This document shows, piece by piece, positions 21,394 to 31,200 of a stretch of 64,000 nucleotides of DNA; the stretch's first letter is position 1; every line of letters begins with the position of its first letter. The notes under the pieces are model-generated. The model was not told the origin of the DNA, searched no databases, and was given only the letters and a program-made list of their open reading frames with translations. The DNA is from Ottelia alismoides (lineage: Eukaryota; Streptophyta; Magnoliopsida; Alismatales; Hydrocharitaceae). A program made the translations under genes and the position numbers. The DNA is taken from assembly GCA_037367405.1 (NCBI GenBank), contig JAZKJV010004137.1, positions 1 through 64,000 of the forward strand, in the 5' to 3' direction.

Positions 21394-21798
21394 TCAGGTA
21401 GGGTCTAAATCGTCTTTGTAACAACCTCTACAACTGTACTGGTAGAAGGTATCTGATCTGCACTGTGTACTGTACACCGTGTCTACTATAGGCTCAGCAT
21501 GTAGAATCTCAAAAAGGTCTGCAACGAATGATCTCTGCTCAGAAAGGAATAGCTCACCAGGATGTTCGGAATTATGAACAAGTATCTCAGAAATCTTAGT
21601 AGGAGGTATCTCATCAGTAATCTCAAAAAAGGAATGTGTCTCATGAATCTCAGAATGTACCTCTAATATCTCATAATGATCCTCAGAATACAACTCAAAA
21701 TGTCCATCAGCTAACGACTCAGAATGGTCAACAAGCGAACTCAAGGTGACTGTGCTTTCTAGAAGGTCCTTCTGAGAAAGGAACTCTTGGGTGTCCAT
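21394..21798 (-). pseudogene. Element 1 protease-to-RT linker
   Basis: A 134-residue open frame starting MDTQEFLSQKDLLES, very rich in Glu, Ser and His with repeated short units (HSE, EDHYEIL, EIHETH). It lies between protease and RT on the coding strand. Such acidic, weakly conserved linkers are common in Athila pol proteins. No domain is recognised. Confidence 0.5.
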
Positions 21799-21815
21799 GA
21801 AATCGGAGAATAGAT

Positions 21816-22340
21816 CTATATCTCAAAACTCAGCAAGAAAATCACAGTTCTTAGAATCTGGTGTAACTGTCTCTCTCTCTCATCTGTTGCTGCTATTGGC
21901 GGTGATGGTCTCAGGTCTGGGATCGTATCGATCTTCACCTTATCACTGCAAGAGTGAAAGATGATCTCTCCAGTACCATAATCAACTAGCTCTTCGACCA
22001 TTCCAAGGATCGGGGTATGGAGTAATGGTGCAAAGGTATCCATATACATGACAACAAAATCAACTAGGAATCTCATTCCTTGCACTGTTACAATAACACC
22101 CTTTAAAATGCCTCTTAGCCTCTTGATCGATCTATCAGCAAACTGAAGGATCATCCAGGTGGATCTAAGAGGTCTCAACCCAAACTCAGTGAGTAGCGAG
22201 GATGGCATGAGATTAATGGAGGATCCACTATCAAGAAGAGTATGCTCAAATTCTTGATCAAAGATGTGGCAACAGATGTGAGGTGCTCCCAAATCTTTCT
22301 TTTTGGGTGAGAGGTTGCAAATGGCATGAATTGTGGCCAT
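21816..22340 (-). pseudogene. Element 1 aspartic protease
   Basis: The retroviral-type protease cuts the Gag-Pol precursor. The 174-codon frame contains LLDSGSSINLMP (residues about 35-46), with the catalytic Asp-Ser-Gly triad intact, then LQFADRSIKRLRGILKGV and FLVDFVVMYMDTF, then PILGMVEELVDYGTGEI, where Athila proteases usually have PIILGRPFLATG. This domain is the best-preserved part of Element 1. It is separated from gag and RT by stops. Confidence 0.85.
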
Positions 22341-22496
22341 GGTGAAGATGTGTTTCTATGTTTTCTTTCATCTGTTATGCTTTTGTTGATGCTTTTTTGT
22401 ACATTCTTCTTCCATTTCCTCTTTGACTGCAGGCATGCACTTCATGGCCTTAAGGAGTGGAATCTCTAAAAAGATATTCTGAAGGATCTCTACCAC

Positions 22497-23770
22497 TCAA
22501 GGACTAGATAGTGTTGTTTTTAATTTTTGGTTTTTTGTGGTTTTATTCAAAGCTGAAGGAACTGGAATAGAATCATAAAAAACATCATGCTTCTCATTTC
22601 TCTTATTCAAAATAGAGTCAACATGTACATGTGGAAAAACAGATTCAGTCTGTACAATGTTATCCACTACAGGAATAGAAGGAACAAAAGGAAAAACAGG
22701 ATGGGATGCTTGGTCTACTAGTATAGAAGAAGAATCCATGACTAGTGTGTTCTCCTTCATGGCTGACAAGACACTGCATATTTTTTAATTCTCTTTTTGG
22801 TCTTTTCTGCATAATTATGGTGAAGAAGGTGGTGGTAATGGTGAAAAAGAAGATGGTGAAACTACAAGATCTGGTTCTACTACACTGGACCATTGCTTAG
22901 CTGGTGAAGAAAATAATGAAGTCAGTGAAGCTCTCTCAACGACTCTCTCCAATCCCATCTGATGTGTGGGCGGATGCAATCTCCTACCGCTCCTGAAATG
23001 AATGGTGTCAGATAAACATGTCAAAACAAGGTCCATACCTATCTCGAGTATGGATGGATCAAGGGCTAAATGCTCCTTGCATCTTAAATTGTTGGGATTG
23101 GCTTCGACCTGGGCTGGTATCAATGTCTTGGTGGTCATTAGGCCGTCAAGCCTCTGAGTCAGGTCATTCATATTCTTCATTAGTAAAGGTGTCTCGAGAT
23201 GCTCGATGACTGGTTGTTGCTGAGACGAATAGTGTGGAGGTTGTTGGTATCCAGAATACAGTTGTTGATAATGAGGAGGTGAAGGATGCAAAAACTATCC
23301 ATAAGATACAGACTGTTGTTTATAGTAAGGCTGATGGGGATATGCAAGTTGCATTTGTTGTTGTCCATATCTCCAGTTTTTGAAATGTGGTGGAGATGAG
23401 AAGTGAGGTTGTAACTGTTGGTGCTGGGGGTGTGGTATCCCTCCCTAAAAATGGTGGATGGGTCTCTGATTCTTCTATGAACCCAGCTGACATTTCCCTG
23501 TCAGATGGGGCTAGTTGCTCTCTCGGTCGAACCAAATACCATTCACCTCTTGAATGAGAGGTGGAGGTGGAGACTGCTGCTCAAGAATGTAAATGAGCTC
23601 CTATTTGTATGATACAATCTGATGTGGCTGCTGCGGGACCTGATCCGGGGTCTGCACGTAGTAATCATGTTGAACAGTAGACGACCCTCCGGTACTCTGT
23701 TGTGCTGGTGTGGAAGAGGTCTACTCATGAGTAAAGGTATCGGATGTGACACTCGCACTCTAACATGCAC
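22497..23770 (-). pseudogene. Element 1 gag C-terminal low-complexity region
   Basis: Several overlapping minus-strand frames rich in Pro, Gln, Ser, Tyr and His (HYQQLYSGYQQPPHYSSQQQ near 23250) connect gag to protease. Athila Gag proteins carry such a region between the conserved gag domain and the nucleocapsid/protease part. A short coiled stretch, LMKNMNDLTQRLDGLM (about 23180), resembles the PNMGII..KLT region of Elements 2 and 3. No CCHC knuckle was seen. Confidence 0.55.
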
Positions 23771-23845
23771 TAATCATAGTGACAACAAGCTCTAGATGCT
23801 TCGTGATGTCATCCAGCTTATCCAGGTTCTTTGTCCTTTGTTCGA

Positions 23846-25122
23846 TCACTTGAACTTCTCAAGCTCCTTGGATTGTTTCTCTATTATGTCCACTTTGGAT
23901 AGGTTATTGCCTATAGTGGTCAAATCAACAATGTACACCCTATCCACATTATGTGATACCATCATGTTGACAACCTTATGGGGTACTAAAGGAGAGGTAA
24001 CAAGATGTTTCAGAAAAGCACGTGAAGAAGAAAAAGCGGTAGATCTCTCCATCATCTCCTCGAAAATCTGTTAAAGGACATCCTCGTCCATGTTGAAGTG
24101 AGACCCACCACAAGCGGTATCTACGAACTTCTGGTTCTCAATGCTCAAACCCCCAAAGAAGTTATGCACAAGGCTTGTCTTTGGAATATCGTGATGGGGG
24201 CACTTTCCCATTAAATCCTTGAATCTTTCCCATGCCTTACGAATAGGCTCATGGGACATTTGGGAGAAGTTGGCAATCGAAGATCACATTTGGTTGAGAC
24301 ATCCAAGTGGATAATACTTGCTTAAAAAAGAGGAGCTCAAATCTTCCCAAGTTGTGACAACCCTTCCCAAATGGTTAATCCAATATTGTGCCTTGTCCAT
24401 GAGACTGAACGGGAAGATTGTCATCTTCACTATCTCTAATGAACATTCGGGTAGTGTATTGTGCCATAAATGAGATCAAATTATTGGAGGTGTACATAAG
24501 GTCCTTCATTGATGTGTCTGTGGAATATTTGGAGGAGTGATAAAATTGTGGGCTTAAGCTCAAAATGCCCATGAATAGCAGGGATCCTTATCCATGTGTT
24601 GGTCTGTCCTGCTCCTAGATTATAGGCATCCTTCAGTGTAAGCTTAGCCACTGGTTCAATGAGTGGATCTTCTCCTCCCCTACTCCTACCTCCCTATTCC
24701 TCTTCTCTCCTTTCTTGTCTATCATTCCTCACCTCTAAGATTATATCTCTCAATCTAGCATGGATGTCGGCTTGTTCAGTTAACTGTGTGTGAATGGCCT
24801 GTATGGAAGCTAACATCGTATTGTTGATCTCACTCTGCTTTGCCATGGAACCTTTGCCCTTTGGTGGCATCAAGTGCTCTGATTCTAACTCTGAAAAGGT
24901 GTAGGGCACTAAATTAGTCCTCAAAAATGGTGGAGTCTCATATGATAGTTCGAGATTAGAGTCAATCTCAAATAATGGATTGGACGAGTAGATGTGTGAT
25001 GTGGAAGAAAAGGAATACTCGGAAAGTGAGTCTTCCTGAATAGAAGATGACCGAAGTGGAGTGTGATATGATCTCGCGGAGTCCAAACATGAAACACTCC
25101 AATCTGACATCTTCGATGTCAA
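23846..25122 (-). pseudogene. Element 1 gag
   Basis: Gag builds the retrotransposon particle. The N-terminal frame (25122-24694) starts MTSKMSDWSVSCLDSARSY, then MPPKGKGSMAKQSEINN (about 24870) and a coiled stretch ending in RNDRQERREEE. A conserved retrotransposon-gag domain follows in other frames: IRKAWERFKDLMGKCPHHDI and NFFGGLSIENQKFVDTACGG (24259-24071), the Athila signature. The middle part, with the phrase MAQYTTRMF, is displaced to a third frame. The start at 25122 is the first Met of a frame with family-like content; stops between blocks make it a pseudogene. Confidence 0.75.
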
Positions 25123-26874
25123 TAGGAAAGATGCGAGGATGCGAAGGTCAACACAAGAAGAAAATGAAGAAAAGGAACAAAGCGCATAGAAGGATCTTTA
25201 CACTAATAAACAAACATAATACAAACCTCTAATTCACCAACTGGAGACAAGAGGAGGCCGTAAGAGTTCAGTCTTTTATCTTTTCAGTTTTCATTTTACT
25301 GAATCTACAATAAGTTACTTACTAGCAAGCACACAGGGTAAATCACTGCTATTTCCTAGCGTACGTTCTCAATCCTCCCCGATCAATGGAACTATCTGCT
25401 CCGGCTGTCGGGTTTAATATCAAGCTCAGAGGGAGAAAAGAGAATGATCACAACAAAGCGATTTTCTATGGTTGGAGGCAAGTGCTTGTATATCAACTGT
25501 GCACCAAATAGTAATGCACAGGAGCATAGGGCACAAGTCCAGATATTTGGGCTTTATCCTTATGGCTACGTCCTCACCCACTATGTCTGGAGGTAAGTAC
25601 CCACAAACATTGAGGGGGTTACCCTTTATAAAAAAATGATTTGGTCCTTATGTTTCTTTTAGGGTCGAGTTTTCTTTAGTAGTCCCAATTTTATGCAGTT
25701 GTCACTGTTTTGAGTTCTTTTCAAGTAAGAGTTCTAACAATTTTTTTCCAATTCCTTATTGATTTATGTGAGTGAAAACGGGATGGAAAGCACAAAATCC
25801 GATGCACGATGAAATCAATGATGCATGCAAAGGAAGAGATGCGTACCTTTCACCAACACTCTATATGAAAGGTGGTTCATGCATAAAATAAAGACAGAAT
25901 TAAAACTAACCTAAATGATACAAGAGAACCATCCTAGCAGTAACTTCTATTAGCGGGCAAGAGCCAATAGATTTGACTAAGTCCAATCCCACGATCTAGT
26001 TTATAGGAACCGATATTCTTTTAGGGGATTTGGACCTAATCGTTTACCTGGCTCAAGCAAGATAATAAAACCTACTTCTAAGATCTCAAACATACAAAAT
26101 CACAAGAAAACAAATAAAAATAAAGTTGATGAAAACAAAAACCTATGAGGTCCCCTAGGTGCACCGATACTTGGTGAAACAGACCTCGCACACACAAGGT
26201 ATATAATGGCCTTTAATAAGTTATAAAAAGAAGTAAATGCCAAACAAAAGTTATTACAAATTTTTACAAAAATAGTGCAAATAAAATGCTAAAAGGAACA
26301 AAATATATATGTGCAAAATGCTCCGAGAATTTGCTTCTTCCAACTCTTTTGCTCATCCTCCTACGCTCTCCTACAACTCGGTGAAGAGATGAGATACCTT
26401 CTCTTTTCTCGGGTCTGCCAGCTCTCCTAGGAATGCTGCCCTCGCTTGTCGGGCGCTCGCAAGAAAGAGGAAACACAAGAATATATAAGAAACACATTTA
26501 TGTTAATATGAGCAAAAATACAAGAAGAAAATTTAACAGACAATGTAGACAAACAATCAAGACACACACAGAGATGAATAAGAGGCAAATTGAGAAAAGT
26601 AAGTGAAATGGATCTCAAATTAATCCCTAAGTCCGATCTTGGAGAGCTTTCGGTGTCCGACAAATCGGATCCTACAAGCGTTGTGTAAGCTCCCTCACAG
26701 CACATGAAATTCAAAGTGAGTGCTCACTCCTCAACAAGATGAAATTCACACAATAATTATATACAGGAAAATATAGACAAATATTAAGAATAAATGACAA
26801 AAATAAATAAACATGGATCTACAACCGAGAATAGCAAGCTATGAGAAGAAAAACTTAGCTACCCTCACCGTGCA
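25123..26874 (-). other. Element 1 leader between primer site and gag
   Basis: About 1.75 kb with no recognisable protein. Frames at 26264-26714 have no family content. A run of LTR-element leader features is expected here (packaging signal, splice sites) but none can be read by eye. Confidence 0.5.
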
Positions 26875-26892
26875 TCCCCGACAACGACGTCA
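26875..26892 (-). promoter_or_regulatory. Element 1 primer-binding site, tRNA-Asp type
   Basis: Plus strand tccccgacaacgacgtca. The 3' end of plant tRNA-Asp(GUC) is tccccggcaacggcgcca, which matches at 15 of 18 positions; all three differences are transitions. It lies two bases from the LTR edge (spacer 26893-26894). This site anneals the tRNA that starts minus-strand DNA synthesis and fixes the element's orientation. Confidence 0.85.
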
Positions 26893-26894
26893 TT

Positions 26895-29800
26895 TGTTGA
26901 ACAGGGAAATTTAGGGAAATTCAAGGTTTTAATTTAATAGATTAAAGTGCAATGTCGTTGCAACCTTAAAATCACTCATAAAAAATATTTTATTATTCAC
27001 AGCTCAAGGCAACAAGCAAGAGAAGAATGTGAGCAACAAAAGTAATTGCTATTTATTTACATGTATAACATACAGGATCGAACTCAAGGAGGCTACAAAA
27101 TCCTGAGGGTTATTCAATTCAATGAAAAAACAAAGAAAAGGAAGAGGAATCTTGAAGCACTGGACTTGGTTTTTAGTGGAATTTTATCTTTTAATTTTTT
27201 TATGGAATTTTAATTTTTTATTTTTAAGAGGTTTTCTGAATTTATGTTTTTTTATGATTTTTTATTATTCTGTATATGTTTTTAATTTTTGAAAATAAAA
27301 GAAAAATAAAAAAATAAATCAATGAGAGAAATATAAAAGGAAGAAAAAGGCAACTTTTTTTGGATATTTTGAGTATAGAAAATATAAACAAAAAATTCAA
27401 ATAAATTATTTTTGGATTTCTGAAATTTTTCTAATGTTTTTTTATATTTTATAGAATTTTTTGAATTTTTTAAGGATTTCAAATAAATTAAAAACATGAC
27501 AAACAATAAATAGAAAATAATAATCATGTTTTTATATTTTTAAAAATATAAAATGAAGTTAAAAATGCATGAAAAATACACGATAGAAAGATAAAATTTT
27601 CTAATTTCTGGACAGCTATTTTGTGATTTTTTGGAATTTTCTATGATTTCCTATGATTTTTTATTTTTTATTTTTTTATATTTTTTTATGAGGAATATCA
27701 ATGTGAAATGGTAGTATAATTAAAAGATATAAAAATAAATAGATACGAATTTTTTAGGATTTTTATAAGAGGTTTTTATATTTTTATTGATTTTCAAATG
27801 CAAACAAGAAATATTTTTGGAGTTTTTGAATTATTAAAAAAATAAAAATGATTAGCATGCTAATTTAAAAATTGTGATGCAAGAACTAATTAATAGGGAG
27901 TTAAAATGAATTTTTGAGATTTGTTATGATTTTAAGCTATCTATTAATTGCAAATAAACATGCAAGATATATTGTAGATTCACAAGGGCATAAATGCAAA
28001 GAAAAGTAATTTAAGGCCTAATTGATAACATAAAAATAAATTGTAGGGTAAAGCATGCAAAATGTCCAAGATAAGTGTGCGTATGCATGTGACTCGCGCT
28101 GGATTGGACCTACATGTAATTATTTGATTTCCATGGTCTAAATAATAACAAATAACATGCAAACTTTTATTGCAGATTTCATACGGAAACACGTGTTGTG
28201 CACACTCTCAGTTCAAATGGGACTCAATTGCAATTAAATAAAATATCATGGGAAATAATGCAATTATTCAAATGGCGACAAACAGACACATGTCCCTCTG
28301 AACTTATTTGCAAAATAAATAACATGCAGGAACTAAAGCGTGATATTACTCCTATTACACATGGCGCATCAAGCGGTTGATCTGCATTGGCATTCTGATC
28401 CAACAACTATGGCTAAAGGTGCGAGTGGATTGCTTGGATTCAATCTGGTAGGAGAGATCAACGATGACTTTTGGGGTTTTTTCAACGACATTGATCTAAT
28501 TTGAATCTTGCATTCTTGATCGGACAGATTTGAGAGCGGTTGGAAGGAATGTTTTGAAGGTGTCCTCTAGTGAAGTTCGAGCGACTAGGCTCATTCAATC
28601 TCCACCTTAATCACCTCCTGAAGATATTGGCACACTCCTGCTGGCTCCCCATGTCGACTGATGGTGAAGATGAAGGCTCATGACGTCCATATGTGGATTT
28701 GGAGGTCTAGAGGTTAGGTGACTGCAAAAGAGCTCCATATGTAGATTTCATGCTCTGTTACGCTCCTACAACCTGCAATGGAATGATGTTGCTCGAAGGA
28801 TCTCTCTGGGCAACTTTATTAGCGGAACACAAGAGAAATGGTGAAGAAATGCGGTCTCCGATGAAGATGATCAAAGAGGGAGTTGACCTTTAGATCTGAG
28901 ATGATCTAAAGGGGGTCAAGCTGTGGGAAGGACAAAGAAAAGGGTGATGAGCGTAATCAAAGTGTTGGGTAGGATGAAGGGTGATCGGAAGGGCTCCAAT
29001 CTTGTGGATCGGAGCTCGATTATGGAGGGTATGATTAATACTTAAGAAGGGATTAAATTGCAAACTTAAAAGCAAAATCAAAAAGAATAAAACTTAGACC
29101 ACCGATGGTGGATGCCGAAGAGAAAGCACCTCAATATGTTGCAGATGGCAGAGAGGCATAACTATGCTGAAGAAGGTCCATCGAGTGGATTGAATCGCAA
29201 CTTAACCTCTCAACTCATCTCCCGACTGAAGATACGCTCCTCTATCACTGGAGTGCATTCTCTTTCACTAAATCTTATGTAAGTATGGGTCAAAGTCAGA
29301 TTAAACTTGAAAATTTATAGATCTGCACGTATATATGGGCGTGGTGTTCGACAGGTTTTTGAATTTGATATCCGAGCATATCGAGGCGAGATCTAAGAAT
29401 CTGATGAGATGGCGATGGAAAGGATCGATTAGGCTAACAATTTGAAGAAGAATGCAGATGGAGTTGATGATCGACACGTGCGTGAAAAATATGCGAAGGA
29501 AGGGTTGGCACACGAAGGAGTGGAAATTGCGAGTGGAATAGGGAGTTGACCAGGGTCGGCCAATCATGAGACACAGAGAATAGGACAAAATAGGGAAAAC
29601 GACGAAGAAAAGAAGAAAATGAGTAAAAAAATAAAATAGAAATTAATTAAAATAAAAAATAATGTAAATAAACAATGTTATAAATTAATTAACTTAATTA
29701 TGATGGTTTTTAATTAGTTAAATAAGTTACATACAAAGTTATAAATAAATAAAAAATTTATTTACAAGTGTATATACCTATATTTATAACACCTTAATTT

Positions 29801-30788
29801 TAATTTATTATTTTTATAGATATATACCGAATTTAATAATGTATTAATTTACAAAATTTTACTAGAATTTTAATGCTATTTTTATTTTATTTTGAGGAAG
29901 TGATTTATTAGACTAAATAAATAGGTATATTTACAATATGTACATAGTGTTATATATACAATATATACATGATTTTATTTTTGTTGATTTTTTGGTTTTA
30001 GGATTTTTATTTTAATTTCATATATGTTAAGTAAAATATACACAAATATTTAAAAATATAATATATACAAAAATACAATTAAAATAAGTATACAAATTAT
30101 ATACATATAATATACATAGGTATAATATATAATAGTACCCCCCAAAAGCCAGATTTCACACCTTAACTTTGAATTTTACGAAACCACCTCGATTTTAAAT
30201 AAATTTAATTTGAAGTACAATGAAAGTGATGTTGACTAATTTGAGTTTTGGTGGAGAAGATATTGATCTGAAAAGTTGAGATTGGTGGCTTTTTTAGTGT
30301 GTTATTATTTACAAATGTATATTGGTTGTTTTTTGCACTTATTTTTATTATTTACAAAAGATTTGTATGCTCAATTTTCAAGAAGAAAACAATTGTATTT
30401 GAGTTGAATTTGGGTATAAATAAATTAATGAAAATAATGTGTATTATATACATTTTATACAAGTGACGAGTATACACAAATGAAACTTGATTTTCTATAT
30501 TTTTAGTTTTTAGGCCTTATCTCCCCCTACTTGCTTCCTGGTCGATCAAGTCATGTTTTGACCTAATCTTAGGGTCAGATTCAGCCAGAATCTAATACAT
30601 ATATCTAGTCTTTTATTTTCTTTATTTTTCTTTTATTTATTTATTTATTTTAAGTTAACTAGTAATGAATATACAATATTTAAGAATTAAGGTTAGTAAA
30701 AGAATAGATTTATTGATATTTACAAATGTTTTATAAGGGATTTTAAGCTAAAATAAATGAATAAAGATGATGAAACACAGATTCATCA
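26895..30788 (-). repeat. Element 1 5' LTR
   Basis: Direct-repeat partner of 9279-13209: begins tgttgaacaggg and ends gattcatca on the plus strand. Parallel segments include the blocks around aatggcgacaaacag (28273 versus 10662) and gagttgaccagggtc (29549 versus 11933). Being the 5' LTR it would have held the promoter, read on the minus strand. Confidence 0.85.
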
Positions 30789-30820
30789 TCCCCCTATGCT
30801 TTACCTTTACTAGTCCCTTA
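30789..30820 (-). repeat. Extra polypurine-tract-like sequence outside the 5' LTR
   Basis: tccccctatgctttaccttt followed by actagtccctta repeats the sequence that flanks the 3' LTR on its inner side (13210-13236). It should not be present outside a normal 5' LTR. After 30820 the mitochondrial sequence resumes. See the related finding. Confidence 0.7.
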
Positions 30821-30982
30821 TATATTCATATGTATTATAAGGGGATTCTCACTCTGAGGCTCGGATATATTGTACAAGTTGGCGACTAAATTAGATAATT
30901 ATCCCGTAGGGCGGAAAAGCCTACTCACTCGTGGGTGGTACAACAAGGGGACAACCCCATTCGGTGACTTTCACGGTCGCCC
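30821..30982 (-). other. 5' part of the rps3 group II intron
   Basis: Adjacent to rps3 exon 1. On the minus strand the intron starts gggcgaccgtgaaagtcacc; the functional intron starts with gtgcg, so the first splice-site bases are changed. About 160 bases remain. Together with 8951-9278 about 490 bases of the intron survive, less than I would expect for this intron, so part was lost at the insertion point. Confidence 0.75.
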
Positions 30983-31056
30983 TCACGGAATCGACTTGGA
31001 TTTGAACAATGATTCAGAGAAAATCTGACTAAAATCAGATTTCCTTTTCGTTCTAT
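30983..31056 (-). pseudogene. rps3: rps3 exon 1 (mitochondrial origin)
   Basis: Minus-strand translation IERKGNLILVRFSLNHCSN then PSRFRE follows the N terminus of plant mitochondrial S3. The ATG start has become ATA (complement of 31054-31056). The length from that codon to the splice point is 74 bases, the usual size of this exon in plants as I recall it. It is in the same strand and order as exon 2 at 7462-8950, which shows that both belong to one mitochondrial insert later split by Element 1. Confidence 0.85.
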
Positions 31057-31059
31057 ATG

Positions 31060-31200
31060 AACTGTTGGGAATTTACCTCTTTCATCCCTATCCAATATTG
31101 GTTCTCTCTTCTTCAGACCCCTTATTTCCCCACCCCTCTTCCTCCATCGATTGATCGCAAGCCTCCCGACATGTCCTTTATTTAGAAGGAATGGGTTAGG
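31060..31200 (-). pseudogene. rps19: rps19 3' end (mitochondrial origin)
   Basis: In plant mitochondria rps19 precedes rps3. On the minus strand gagaaccaatattgg, then gga.gaaagagg, reproduce the end of rps19 (Arg-Thr-Asn-Ile-Gly-x-Gly-x-Lys-Arg), with stops at two positions. Further upstream ggacatgtcgg may be the Gly-His-Val region but is too changed to be certain. The order rps19-rps3-rpl16 adds support. Confidence 0.65.

Larger units (their letters stand above)
9279..30820 (-). mobile_element. Element 1: Athila-type Ty3/gypsy retrotransposon, decayed
   Basis: A minus-strand LTR retrotransposon of about 21.5 kb. In element order: 5' LTR (30788-26895), tRNA-Asp-type primer-binding site (26892-26875), leader, gag, protease, RT, RNase H, integrase, a 5-kb 3' spacer, polypurine tract (about 13210-13225) and 3' LTR (13209-9279). 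Athila lineage is indicated by the gag motif AWERFKDLMGKCPHH, the protease followed by FADRSIKRLRG, the PWYDDVVNYLV stretch before the integrase zinc finger, and the primer site. The LTR copies differ at very roughly 15 percent of positions in a sample counted by eye, so the insertion is old. Every gene has stops or frameshifts. It interrupts the mitochondrial rps3 intron copy; no target duplication was found. Confidence 0.85.
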
